Assembly (NCBI GenBank): GCA_964476045.1
Contig: CAYYYJ010000015.1
Location: 1 to 24,084, forward strand
Direction: 5' to 3'
Length of the DNA: 24,084 nt
DNA from: CAYYYJ01 sp964476045
GTDB taxonomy: Archaea > Aenigmatarchaeota > Aenigmatarchaeia > QMZP01 > JACQNV01
Made by a program: the position numbers and the translations under genes. The notes under the pieces were generated by a model. It was not told where the DNA came from, searched no databases, and worked only from the letters and a program-made list of their open reading frames with translations. Shown here in pieces: positions 8,141-15,112 of this stretch (its first letter is position 1; each line of letters begins with the position of its first letter).

Positions 8141-8284
8141 TTTTAAATTATTCGCATGCTCTTGTTCAATTGCTTCTTCGAACATTTTTCTCACTTTAGG
8201 TGCAGATTTCTGCCTAATAAAACGGGTAAACTCGACAGCATCCATCATCTTCCCTTCAACTTCAATCCACTTCTTAAGTTCCAT
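8114..8284 (-). CDS. 56-aa leaderless small protein, possibly antitoxin-like
   Basis: A short gene beginning MELKKWIEVEGKMMDAVEF and continuing through a charged helical stretch (APKVRKMFEEAIEQEHANN). It has no signal peptide or membrane segment and is probably all-helical. Reality is supported by a minus-strand TATA box (TATTTAAATT, 8304-8313) centred 26 nt before the ATG, the same geometry as the other leaderless genes here. Its composition and size resemble small antitoxins, and it abuts a PIN remnant, but the two point towards each other and overlap at their 3' ends instead of forming the usual same-strand operon. I do not recognise a family. Confidence 0.6.
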   Translation of the reverse strand: MELKKWIEVEGKMMDAVEFTRFIRQKSAPKVRKMFEEAIEQEHANNLKLKRLQESA

Positions 8285-8303
8285 GTTTATAGTTTGTGTT
8301 GGG

Positions 8304-8313
8304 AATTTAAATA
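8304..8313 (-). promoter_or_regulatory. TATA box of the 56-aa gene
   Basis: The minus strand reads TATTTAAATT, centred 26 nt upstream of the ATG at 8284. It lies in the 90-bp spacer after htpX, so the small gene need not depend on the htpX transcript. Confidence 0.5.
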
Positions 8314-8374
8314 GGGTGGCATCTGCGTGTCGGCTGTCAGTGATTGCCCTAAGACTTAAATATTTAGCGGATTC

Positions 8375-9343
8375 CTATCCCATCCCCTTCAGCCTTGCAA
8401 TCCTCTGTTCTATTGGCGGATGTGTGGCGAAAATGCTGTCCGCAAAACTCTTTTTTGGGTCATCAATAAACAAATGGGAGACAGCCTCGCTGACTTTCAT
8501 ATCTTTTTTGTTCGAGTCCCTGATTTTTTCAAGCGCGCCCATTAGGCCAGCAGGATTCCTTGTTATCTCCACGCCAGACGCATCTGCCAGATACTCCCGC
8601 TGCCTGGAAGCGGCTAACTGCGCAAGACGCACAGCTATTGGTGCAACTATTGCAAGGACGACGCCGAGGACCATCATCACTATCACAAGCCCGCCGCCTT
8701 TATTGTCGCGATTGCCTCCGCCAGAAGGGCGGGCATACAAAAGGCTCCGCAAAAACATGTAACTTAATATTGCTACCAGGCCAACGACAGCAGCAATAAC
8801 CATAGAGTACCGTATATCATAATTCCTTATGTGGGACATCTCATGCCCGAGTACGCCTTCCAGTTCTTTGCGATCCAGCTTTTCAATCGCGCCCTCTGTC
8901 ACAGCTATGCTTGCGTGTTCCGGGTCCCTGCCTGTCGCAAAGGCATTGATGTCCTGGCTTGGGATTATGTAGACTTCAGGTTTTTTTATCCCAGAAGCTA
9001 TGCTGAGGCCTTCAACAATATTCAGCAGGTAAATGTGTTTTCTTGGGTCAGGCTTGTAGGTTTTTGTCGCGGCAAGGACTAGCTTGTCGCCGTAGTAGTA
9101 GGAGGGGATTGTCTGGATTAGGACCAAAAGTATTGAAACAGGAAGAATTATAAGAAGTATTGTTGTGAGGGAAATTCCAATTGAACCTGTGTAATAGAAC
9201 GAGTATATCGACGCGAAAACATAAACCAGCGCAAACAAGAAAGCCAAAACAACAAATAGTATAAGGACTGAGTTCCTCTTGTTTTTCCCGATGGCATCGT
9301 AGAAGTTTATCCTTTCAATTGGTTTTTCTTTTGGGATTGACAT
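8375..9343 (-). CDS. htpX: HtpX-family membrane zinc metalloprotease
   Basis: A 322-aa integral membrane protease of peptidase family M48B, which degrades misfolded membrane proteins with its active site facing the cytoplasm. The zinc-binding HEMSH motif is at His167-Glu168-xx-His171 in VLGHEMSHIRN, and the third ligand is Glu250 in REYLADASGVE. Two membrane segments at about 25-45 and 58-80 precede the catalytic domain and two more flank a Gly-rich loop (about 181-203 and 219-240), which is the typical HtpX layout. Length matches bacterial and archaeal HtpX (about 280-320 aa). It lies downstream of lemA on the same strand, a recurrent pairing, with a frameshifted HicB-like gene between them that ends 6 nt before the htpX start. 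Confidence 0.93.
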   Translation of the reverse strand: MSIPKEKPIERINFYDAIGKNKRNSVLILFVVLAFLFALVYVFASIYSFYYTGSIGISLTTILLIILPVSILLVLIQTIPSYYYGDKLVLAATKTYKPDPRKHIYLLNIVEGLSIASGIKKPEVYIIPSQDINAFATGRDPEHASIAVTEGAIEKLDRKELEGVLGHEMSHIRNYDIRYSMVIAAVVGLVAILSYMFLRSLLYARPSGGGNRDNKGGGLVIVMMVLGVVLAIVAPIAVRLAQLAASRQREYLADASGVEITRNPAGLMGALEKIRDSNKKDMKVSEAVSHLFIDDPKKSFADSIFATHPPIEQRIARLKGMG

Positions 9344-9349
9344 AAGTGA

Positions 9350-9525
9350 TCACTTGCTCATTTCTTCACAATACAAATCAACGGCTTCTTTAATGTTTTT
9401 TCTGGCTTTTTAAGGCTTTTGCCCTGGCTAGCTATTTGAAAAGTTTCAGATTTAGCAACGAAAACAGTTATACCTGTGCTTAGTTTTTCTTTGGCTATAG
9501 ACACTTTACACTGTTCAAGGGACAT
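9350..9525 (-). pseudogene. HicB-like antitoxin gene with a single-base frameshift
   Basis: The minus-strand ATG at 9525 opens a frame that ends at 9358 after 55 codons. After the segment ASQGKSLKK the frame turns Lys/Pro-rich, but the neighbouring frame continues as RKNIKEAVDLYCEEMSK and stops at 9350. Joined by one extra A in the A5 run (near 9406-9410), it reads SQGKSLKKARKNIKEAVDLY, which matches the SQGKTLEEALENLKEAIELY-like core of the HicB/COG1598 family. HicB proteins are the antitoxins of HicAB systems; no HicA is present here. It begins 12 nt after lemA and ends just before htpX, so it is part of that minus-strand unit. It may be a true inactivating mutation or a homopolymer sequencing error. 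Confidence 0.6.
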
Positions 9526-9537
9526 AAAAATCTAAAA

Positions 9538-10167
9538 TTAGAACTTCACTTTAGGCACGGCTTTCGCCTCTTTTGGGGCCTCGAAGTAGGCGAACTCGCC
9601 TTTTTTGTAGCCAAGCAGTTTTGCGAAAAGTGAATTTGTGCCTGAAACAGCCTGGTCATACCGCATGACGCTGTCATTGTAGAATTGCCTTGAAAAAGCG
9701 ATGTTGCTTTCTATTCCCTCGAGCTGTTCCTGGAGAAGCTTGAAATTGTCGCTGGCCTTTAGCTGCGGATAGTTCTCAGCAATTGCAAAAATGTTGCCTA
9801 AAGCCCCTGACAAAAGGCCGCTTGCCTTTGCCTTATCAGCAGAGGTTTTTGCCTTCACCATCTCTGACCTTGCCTTTGTCACGCTATCCATTATCCCTTT
9901 TTCATGCTTTGTGTAACCCTTTACTGTCTCAACAAGGTTTGGGACAAGGTCATTCCTTTTCTGGAGCTGGACATCTATCTGGGCCCATGCGTTCTTGGCT
10001 CTCCTGTGCAATTCTATTGTTCCTAGGAAACCCCAGACCACAAATGAGTATAGGGCGGCCACAATAAGCCAGTATGCTACCCAGATAAGGTCTGCCCCTC
10101 GGAACATTATGAAGAATAAGGCTAGGATTACCACATTGCCTAAAAGGAGAAGAGCTGTTGATGCCAT
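9538..10167 (-). CDS. lemA: LemA-family membrane protein
   Basis: A 209-aa LemA protein. Two N-terminal hydrophobic segments (about 3-20 and 28-48) anchor it, followed by the LemA helical core: ELHRRAKNAWAQIDVQLQKR, then RNDLVPNLVETVKGY and the FSRQFYNDSVMRYDQAV region near 160-175 that are diagnostic. LemA proteins have no known enzymatic role, but they are often encoded with HtpX or with other membrane stress proteins. Here it is the first gene of lemA-hicB'-htpX. The family normally has one N-terminal membrane segment; the extra one at the start is unusual. The start is supported by a minus-strand TATA box at 10191-10198, 27 nt upstream, giving a leaderless transcript divergent from the acetyl-CoA synthetase gene. 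Confidence 0.92.
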   Translation of the reverse strand: MASTALLLLGNVVILALFFIMFRGADLIWVAYWLIVAALYSFVVWGFLGTIELHRRAKNAWAQIDVQLQKRNDLVPNLVETVKGYTKHEKGIMDSVTKARSEMVKAKTSADKAKASGLLSGALGNIFAIAENYPQLKASDNFKLLQEQLEGIESNIAFSRQFYNDSVMRYDQAVSGTNSLFAKLLGYKKGEFAYFEAPKEAKAVPKVKF

Positions 10168-10190
10168 ATAAGAATATTAGAGAGCCTCTA

Positions 10191-10198
10191 TATAAATA
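10191..10198 (-). promoter_or_regulatory. TATA box of the lemA unit
   Basis: The minus strand reads TATTTATA, centred 27 nt before the lemA ATG at 10167. It overlaps the probable transcription start of the divergent gene at 10204, so the two promoters may compete. Confidence 0.55.
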
Positions 10199-10203
10199 GT
10201 ATT

Positions 10204-10839
10204 ATGGCAAAATTGGCTGAGGCTGAAATAAGAAAACTTCTGCAAAAATACAAAATCCCAGTTGTAAAGGAACTCCACGCGAAAACAAAGGAAGAGGCTG
10301 TGAAAGCGGTTGAAAAATTGGGATATCCTGTAGTAATGAAGGTTATTTCTAAAGACATTTCCCACAAGACAGAGGTCGGCGGGGTCGAGGTGAATTTGAA
10401 ATACAGGCATGAAGTAGAGGACGCTTTTGATAAAATAATGAAAAACATCAGATTCCACAAAAAAACAATGCAAGGTGTTCTAGTCCAGCAGATGGGGCAG
10501 GGATACGAAGTTATTATTGGCGGGAATACAGATTCGCAGTTCGGTCCGACAATAATGTTTGGTCTCGGAGGGGTCTGGGTCGAGGCCATGCAGGATGTGA
10601 GTTTCAGGGTCTGTCCCCTTTCTGAAAAAGATGCGGAAGAGATGATAAAAGAAATCAAAGGCTACACAATACTAAAAGGGTTCAGGGGAAAGCCAGCAGG
10701 CGACTTGAAGGAACTTGCTCAAACAATTCTTGCCTGCTCGAAAATGATGGTTGAAAATAAGATAAAGGAGTTTGATATTAACCCTTTATTTGTTCAGGAA
10801 AAAGGGGTCGTTGGTGTGGACTTCAGGATGAGTACATAG
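10204..10839 (+). CDS. acdB: ADP-forming acetyl-CoA synthetase beta subunit (ATP-grasp domain)
   Basis: A 211-aa ATP-grasp protein matching the beta subunit of ADP-forming acetate-CoA ligase, which makes ATP from acyl-CoA in archaeal fermentation. Landmarks are YPVVMKVISKDISHKTEVGGV with the conserved His54, VLVQQMGQGYEVIIGG, the Gly-rich FGPTIMFGLGGVWVE, and the C-terminal EFDINPLFV that carries a nucleotide-binding acidic site. His54 probably corresponds to the catalytic phospho-accepting His described in beta subunits. The length suits a separate beta subunit, as in Pyrococcus, rather than the fused alpha-beta form. No alpha subunit is encoded in this window, so the partner must lie elsewhere. 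It is the only clear central-metabolism gene here. Confidence 0.9.
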   Translation: MAKLAEAEIRKLLQKYKIPVVKELHAKTKEEAVKAVEKLGYPVVMKVISKDISHKTEVGGVEVNLKYRHEVEDAFDKIMKNIRFHKKTMQGVLVQQMGQGYEVIIGGNTDSQFGPTIMFGLGGVWVEAMQDVSFRVCPLSEKDAEEMIKEIKGYTILKGFRGKPAGDLKELAQTILACSKMMVENKIKEFDINPLFVQEKGVVGVDFRMST

Positions 10840-10840
10840 T

Positions 10841-10963
10841 ATGGGAAAGGAAAACACAAAACAATTTTTAGATCTTGCAGGTGCGTGGAAAGATTACGCT
10901 GATATAGATGGAATTTTTAAAAATGTGTTAGATTATAGAATGGAAGTAAAATTCAGATATTAA
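10841..10963 (+). CDS. 40-aa micro-ORF resembling a VapB antitoxin tail
   Basis: The ORF starts 1 nt after the stop of the acetyl-CoA synthetase gene and encodes 40 residues. The central FLDLAGAWKDYADIDGIF resembles the C-terminal toxin-binding segment of archaeal VapB-type antitoxins, in which a (F/A)GAWKD motif followed by a helix is common. There is no N-terminal DNA-binding domain and no VapC partner nearby. It may be a truncated antitoxin that survives by translational coupling, or a chance ORF. The motif match is short, so the call is tentative. Confidence 0.4.
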   Translation: MGKENTKQFLDLAGAWKDYADIDGIFKNVLDYRMEVKFRY

Positions 10964-10973
10964 CCAACGGTAT

Positions 10974-11381
10974 TTATAAAAGATTAGAAAACTGTTTTAC
11001 CTCACCTTCAAATTCGGCCTCTTTCTTTTCGATTTCAATAATCTTATGCGGCTTCTCTATTTTGAAATATCTTATTGGCTTTCCAGCTTCTTTTGCTATG
11101 AGAATCTCTGCGAGAACACCATTACTAATTGGACCGAAAACCCATAATTCATCTGCTCTTTTGACAAGGTTGTTGTTCCCCTCAACTACAAAATCTCTAT
11201 TTATGGAGTCCAATAAAAAATAATCAAAAATCATAAATGGGTTTAAAGGAACTTTGTGTTGCTCTAAAACAAATTTCGAAATGAACATCCTGAAATAGAA
11301 AAGATGTTTGGACATTGCTGTGTATACCAGATTTTTGTTTTCTTTCAGGTTAAGGGCATTGTGCTTGAAATTTTCTTCCAT
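10974..11381 (-). CDS. nucleoside 2-deoxyribosyltransferase-like protein (DUF4406/DUF7768 type)
   Basis: A 135-aa soluble protein of a family related to nucleoside 2-deoxyribosyltransferases. The diagnostic C-terminal half reads DELWVFGPISNGVLAEI followed by AKEAGKPIRYF; the Glu in GVLAEI aligns with the catalytic Glu of that superfamily. The first half has the HKVPLNPFMIFDYFL segment, which in relatives precedes the nucleotide pocket. Its substrate and role are unknown; relatives are often found near phage or defence genes. The ATG at 11381 is placed 26 nt after a minus-strand TATA box (11403-11411), so it is leaderless. It is divergent from the DUF457-like membrane gene and convergent with the preceding plus-strand genes. 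Confidence 0.7.
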   Translation of the reverse strand: MEENFKHNALNLKENKNLVYTAMSKHLFYFRMFISKFVLEQHKVPLNPFMIFDYFLLDSINRDFVVEGNNNLVKRADELWVFGPISNGVLAEILIAKEAGKPIRYFKIEKPHKIIEIEKKEAEFEGEVKQFSNLL

Positions 11382-11416
11382 AAGTAAGATATAATTATAA
11401 ACAATAAATATTATGC

Positions 11417-11869
11417 ATGAACTGGAAAGGCCATATAGCGGCGACTTTTATAATATATATCTTGTTAGTTTTGATTTTCCAGTTTCCCTTGCCAAACAGC
11501 ATAGCAGCCCTTATCCTTCTTACGTTGGCTTCCATACTCCCTGATTTTGACCACCCGAAATCTGTGATAAGGGAGACTCTGTCCATATTCGCCGGGTTCT
11601 TCACACTAATTTTATTTTTAATGCTGTTTGAAATAGAATTGGTTTTCAGGCTAATAGGCGGATCGCTATCAGGAATCCTTGTGTACGCTCTCCTTAAAAC
11701 CATGCCTTTAAGGCATCGAGGAAAAAGATCGCTTCATCAGTGGAGCGTGTGTTTCCTTCTAGCAGGAATATGCGCAGTTGTTTTCTTTTTCTTAGGTATT
11801 GCGTTCGAGTTTCTGCCATTTATTTTTGTCGGGTATGCTGTACATCTTCTGACAGACAAAAATGTTTAG
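11417..11869 (+). CDS. membrane-bound metal-dependent hydrolase-like protein (YdjM/DUF457 type)
   Basis: A 150-aa membrane protein with about four hydrophobic segments. Motifs of the DUF457/YdjM family are present in order: an N-terminal His (WKGHIAATF), SILPDFDHPKS at about 38-48, a basic HRGKRSLHQW at about 99-108 and a final GYAVHLLTDK. The conserved His and Asp residues are thought to bind a metal, and members are annotated as membrane-bound metal-dependent hydrolases, although a substrate is rarely known. The start at 11417 is preceded by a TATA-like sequence at 11389-11398; a second ATG at 11413 is out of frame. It is likely leaderless and precedes the PH-domain gene, which has its own promoter. 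Confidence 0.78.
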   Translation: MNWKGHIAATFIIYILLVLIFQFPLPNSIAALILLTLASILPDFDHPKSVIRETLSIFAGFFTLILFLMLFEIELVFRLIGGSLSGILVYALLKTMPLRHRGKRSLHQWSVCFLLAGICAVVFFFLGIAFEFLPFIFVGYAVHLLTDKNV

Positions 11870-11870
11870 A

Positions 11871-11880
11871 GATATATAAG
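11871..11880 (+). promoter_or_regulatory. TATA box of the PH-domain gene
   Basis: The sequence gatatataag lies about 28 nt before the ATG at 11905, immediately after the stop of the DUF457-like gene. It supports the short form of the downstream protein. Confidence 0.5.
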
Positions 11881-11904
11881 TGCATTCCAGCAACAATCTA
11901 TATT

Positions 11905-12372
11905 ATGGCAAGGAAGGACCTTTTACCTGGGGAGAAAATAGTTAAAAAGACTTACATTTCGAGGATAGCGAAACTCTATTACTATATTTTAGGTCTTGTA
12001 CTTATTGTTGCCGGACTTTACTCAGCGACTTTTAAGCTAGCTTTCAATCTCGAGTGGTATTTTAGTTTAATTCTTATTTTGGCAGGAGTTTTTACATTAG
12101 TTGTAGTTGAACTAAGGAGATTTTATCATAAATATATAATCACCGACAAGCGTGTGATAAAAGAAAGCGGCATCCTCAAGAGCGAAGTGACTGCATGGGA
12201 ACTCAGGCAAATAATAAATGTGAGGGTTTACCAATCGCTTTTTGGAAGAATAACAGGGTTTGGAACAATTGATATTGTATTGATGGGGAACAATAATCTG
12301 TTTTTAGAGTCAGTTAGACACCCTGAAAAAGTAATGGAGGTTATAGAGGAGCTGGTGGAAACTAAGAGATAG
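11905..12372 (+). CDS. PH-domain membrane protein (YdbS/bPH2 type)
   Basis: A 155-aa protein with two membrane segments (about 24-42 and 48-68) followed by a bacterial/archaeal pleckstrin-homology-like domain: YHKYIITDKRVIKESGILK, then ELRQIINVRVYQSLFGRITG and FGTIDIV. That ITDKRV...SGIL and ...VRVYQSLFGRI...GTI pattern is characteristic of YdbS/DUF304 proteins. Such proteins are membrane-located and poorly understood. The frame is open upstream to 11740, but that stretch overlaps the previous gene and lacks support; the ATG at 11905 is preceded by a TATA box at the usual distance. It ends convergently with the XPF-type nuclease gene 77 nt away. Confidence 0.85.
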   Translation: MARKDLLPGEKIVKKTYISRIAKLYYYILGLVLIVAGLYSATFKLAFNLEWYFSLILILAGVFTLVVVELRRFYHKYIITDKRVIKESGILKSEVTAWELRQIINVRVYQSLFGRITGFGTIDIVLMGNNNLFLESVRHPEKVMEVIEELVETKR

Positions 12373-12449
12373 TTTTTGTCTTCTTGTAAAAATTCCTCAA
12401 CCATATTTTCTTGAAAAAAGGAAGCGTTAAAGTAGAAAGCAGACATATT

Positions 12450-13193
12450 TTATTTTTCCTCTTCAGTTTTATATTTTGAATTCAAGAGTTCCCAGATCTT
12501 TTTTGCTTTTTCTTCTCCGATGCCCTCGACTTTCATTAGCTTCTCTTGTTTCGCATTAAATATTTTTTTGACAGAACCGAAATGTTCTAGGAGTCTTTTA
12601 CTTAGAACATTGGAGATGCTTGGGAGGCCGGCCAGAACAAATTCTTGCTGATCCTGGACTGTCTCTGTTCTTGTTTTTGCACGGATCTGGATTCCCCTTT
12701 TCTCATGGTCTTGCTCCCTTTTTGCAATCCAGTAAATCATATTTGCTGTTTCTTTGGAATTAGATGTCCAGAGAATAGGGACTTTGTAATCAATAGCAAT
12801 CGAGGATAGCACACCGCGTATAGTATTTGGGTGTATCTGCCTTTCGAAGAAGAGCATCTCAGGGTTCCCCTCGAGAAGCAGGACAGGTTTTTCGAAGGAG
12901 GATGATATCTCTTCAATCTGTTTGAATATTCTTTGGTTTATTATTGACTGGAGGAAATCAGAGCAGGTCTTTTTTTCTATAGCTACTCTGTCTGAGCATA
13001 TGAAATCTGCAACCTTGAGCTGTTTTAGGATGACATCTGCTCCCATCTCCTTGATGTAGGCAGGGACCATGTTGTTTTCCCTGTGGTCAACGAACACTGT
13101 TATTTTGTCTGAAGGGAGGGTTTTGTGCACGAAGATGTTCTTTACTTCCAGCTCGGAGCTCTGTTCGATACTAGGACTAATTTCAGATTCCAT
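12450..13193 (-). CDS. XPF/ERCC4-family structure-specific nuclease, without helicase domain
   Basis: A 247-aa endonuclease of the XPF/MUS81/Hef family, which cleaves branched DNA during repair. The nuclease domain spans about 30-165: VDHRENN at 35-41, Asp63 in VADF, and the catalytic motif at 73-79, which reads EKKTCSD instead of the usual ERKxxxD. A tandem helix-hairpin-helix domain follows (about 185-240), ending LMKVEGIGEEKAKKIWELL. The helicase half found in euryarchaeal Hef is missing, which matches the short XPF form of other archaea. Crenarchaeal short forms end with a PCNA-binding motif; I see none here. A T-rich minus-strand TATA box at about 13211-13222 lies 25 nt before the ATG. 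The adjacent surface-protein gene is divergent. Confidence 0.9.
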   Translation of the reverse strand: MESEISPSIEQSSELEVKNIFVHKTLPSDKITVFVDHRENNMVPAYIKEMGADVILKQLKVADFICSDRVAIEKKTCSDFLQSIINQRIFKQIEEISSSFEKPVLLLEGNPEMLFFERQIHPNTIRGVLSSIAIDYKVPILWTSNSKETANMIYWIAKREQDHEKRGIQIRAKTRTETVQDQQEFVLAGLPSISNVLSKRLLEHFGSVKKIFNAKQEKLMKVEGIGEEKAKKIWELLNSKYKTEEEK

Positions 13194-13270
13194 ATGTCTA
13201 TATTCACTTGTATCAATAAAAAACGATTTTATAAAAAAAATAAGGCTACTCTGCAGTAATCATAAACGCT

Positions 13271-13278
13271 TAATATAG
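13271..13278 (+). promoter_or_regulatory. TATA box of the COG1470-like surface gene
   Basis: The sequence taatatag is centred about 29 nt before the ATG at 13304. A further AT-rich stretch (acatatatag, near 13290) is too close to the ATG to act as its TATA box. Confidence 0.4.
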
Positions 13279-13303
13279 GGGTAAATAACATATATAGTAT
13301 AGT

Positions 13304-15112
13304 ATGAAAAGCCCTCTTATTATACTGGTATTAACTATTCTTGCGATAATTCCTTTCTCTTTAGCTCAAGAAAATGCGGTGTCTGTTACTTTTCCGTCTG
13401 TTCCCGCTATAGACAAACCTGTCATCTGGATTATAACTACGTCTCCATTAACAGAACCAGCTAGAGTGAGCTGGCAAACTCTGGGAGTAACTGGAGCTGG
13501 CGACTTCAGAAAAATCAGCGATACAAAATGGTATTGCTTCTTCTCGAATGACAACACCTCTACATGCGGCCCCTCTCCTTTCTCAGGCACAGGCGGGACG
13601 ACAAGAAGGTATCAGGTTACGGTTAGGTCAGCCCAGTTGAATAAAGTATATCCAGAGAGTACAGTTCCTATAAGCTCTCTAAATGTCCAACCAGTCACTT
13701 ACAATAAAGATGTGCAAAGCGCTTACATGTTAGGCGGCGGCGTCTTCGATGATAATACTGCAAAAGTCAGTTACAAGGTTTTATCTGCAGGAAATCTCAC
13801 AGAAGTCCGAAAAGGCGACACGAAATACAGTTTCTCAAACGGTTTTGTTGCTAACTTCAGCGATAGCCCTTTGCTTCCTGGAAAATATTTCATAATTTTC
13901 GAGGTAACCCAGAAAAGCGATGGGAAGGCTGGAGGATCTGTTGCTTATTTTGAAATAGCAGGCAGTTCGTTCCCTTCGATCTCGCCCACGCCGAAGATAG
14001 AGAATGGAATTGATGTAGAACCTGCTGTGATAAAAAATAAACTAGTCAATCAAAGCGAAAGTCTAGAGCTCACTTTCAAAATAAAAAATTTAATGAATGG
14101 CTCTCTATCAAATCTGACAGCGTCCCTGCCTCCAGAGATCACGTCTTTCGTGGATATCATACTCCCTAACGGAACAATACAATCTAAAGGGTCTGCTGAC
14201 TACAAGGTTCGCCTGCCAGATATACAGTCAGGGTTGAGAATTGACAAGACATTCAACATAACCGGTTTACTTGACGGGAACACAACAACTGTATCTGTTC
14301 CTTTGAAAATAGAAGTTGATGTGATCATACCGCAAAGGGTTACTGTGGAATCTGAAAGGCCATTGATAGATTTGTCTCCTTCATTTTTCTCGCAGAAAGT
14401 CATTGTTGGCAAAGGATTTTCTGACAGGATATTCATTAAAAATGTTGGGAAGGGGAAGCTAACTGATTTTGGGTATGAACTCAGAGGCATATCAAAAGAA
14501 GTTGTTAAAGTCACTTTACCTCAAGGAGATGTGGCACCTGGAGGCCAGAGCAGCGTTGCAATAGAGGTCAACCCATCTTCTGAACAGAGATATAGTGGAA
14601 CTCTAGTTATCACAAGCAACGGTGGGGAAAGAGAAGTTGGTATTGATATCGATGCGTTTGAGGATATTTCAGAAGAACTGAAATTGTTTGAGTCCAGAGT
14701 GAACGAAAGAATCGCCAACATAACAAAAAATGGCTATACTGAAAAGGATGCTAAAGCTCTGTTTGCGACGGTTCTTGTTGATGTTGATGCAGCTAAATCA
14801 TCCTGGGACTCTGGGAAATATATTGAATCTAAAACAGCTTACAAACTAGCTCAAGGGAAGCTAGACGGGATAGAATCCTTGATAACTTCTTCGAAGAAAG
14901 ATTCTGGTGGCGGAATTCTGATTCCACTGATAATCATTATAGTGATAGGGGTTCTGGCATTCTTTTTGATTAAAAAAATGAAATCGAGAAACGCGCAAGA
15001 CGATGATTATGGGATAGAAGATGAGCCAGAGGACGGCGGGGATACGGAAACTGGATACCCGCCGGCAGAAGGCGGAGAAGAACAGCCAGCCGATGAACAG
15101 GGAAATCAATAA
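13304..15112 (+). CDS. secreted type I membrane surface protein (COG1470-like, CARDB-type domains)
   Basis: A 602-aa exported protein. Residues 1-21 form a signal peptide (LILVLTILAIIPFSLAQ). The body is beta-rich with many N-glycosylation sequons; two segments (about 245-345 and 360-455) look like CARDB/NEW3-type Ig domains, with phrases such as FKIKNLMNGSL and IFIKNVGKGKLTDFG. A helical stretch (about 455-530) precedes a membrane anchor at about 537-556 and an acidic 46-residue cytoplasmic tail rich in Asp, Glu and Gly. COG1470 proteins are archaeal cell-surface proteins of unknown function. It converges on the 478-aa surface gene with a 7-nt overlap at the stops, and is likely part of the surface cluster. 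Confidence 0.75.
   Translation: MKSPLIILVLTILAIIPFSLAQENAVSVTFPSVPAIDKPVIWIITTSPLTEPARVSWQTLGVTGAGDFRKISDTKWYCFFSNDNTSTCGPSPFSGTGGTTRRYQVTVRSAQLNKVYPESTVPISSLNVQPVTYNKDVQSAYMLGGGVFDDNTAKVSYKVLSAGNLTEVRKGDTKYSFSNGFVANFSDSPLLPGKYFIIFEVTQKSDGKAGGSVAYFEIAGSSFPSISPTPKIENGIDVEPAVIKNKLVNQSESLELTFKIKNLMNGSLSNLTASLPPEITSFVDIILPNGTIQSKGSADYKVRLPDIQSGLRIDKTFNITGLLDGNTTTVSVPLKIEVDVIIPQRVTVESERPLIDLSPSFFSQKVIVGKGFSDRIFIKNVGKGKLTDFGYELRGISKEVVKVTLPQGDVAPGGQSSVAIEVNPSSEQRYSGTLVITSNGGEREVGIDIDAFEDISEELKLFESRVNERIANITKNGYTEKDAKALFATVLVDVDAAKSSWDSGKYIESKTAYKLAQGKLDGIESLITSSKKDSGGGILIPLIIIIVIGVLAFFLIKKMKSRNAQDDDYGIEDEPEDGGDTETGYPPAEGGEEQPADEQGNQ

Noticed and set aside
2889..8325. Shared 11-mer gtggcatctgc in two intergenic regions
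   Set aside because: An 11-base match is expected many times by chance in a window of this size, and the surrounding bases do not agree.
10188..10658. Minus-strand open frame of 156 codons opposite the acetyl-CoA synthetase gene
   Set aside because: Antisense shadow of a clearly recognised ATP-grasp gene.
11740..11904. Upstream extension of the PH-domain gene
   Set aside because: It overlaps the DUF457-like gene out of frame, and the TATA box at 11871-11880 supports the ATG at 11905.
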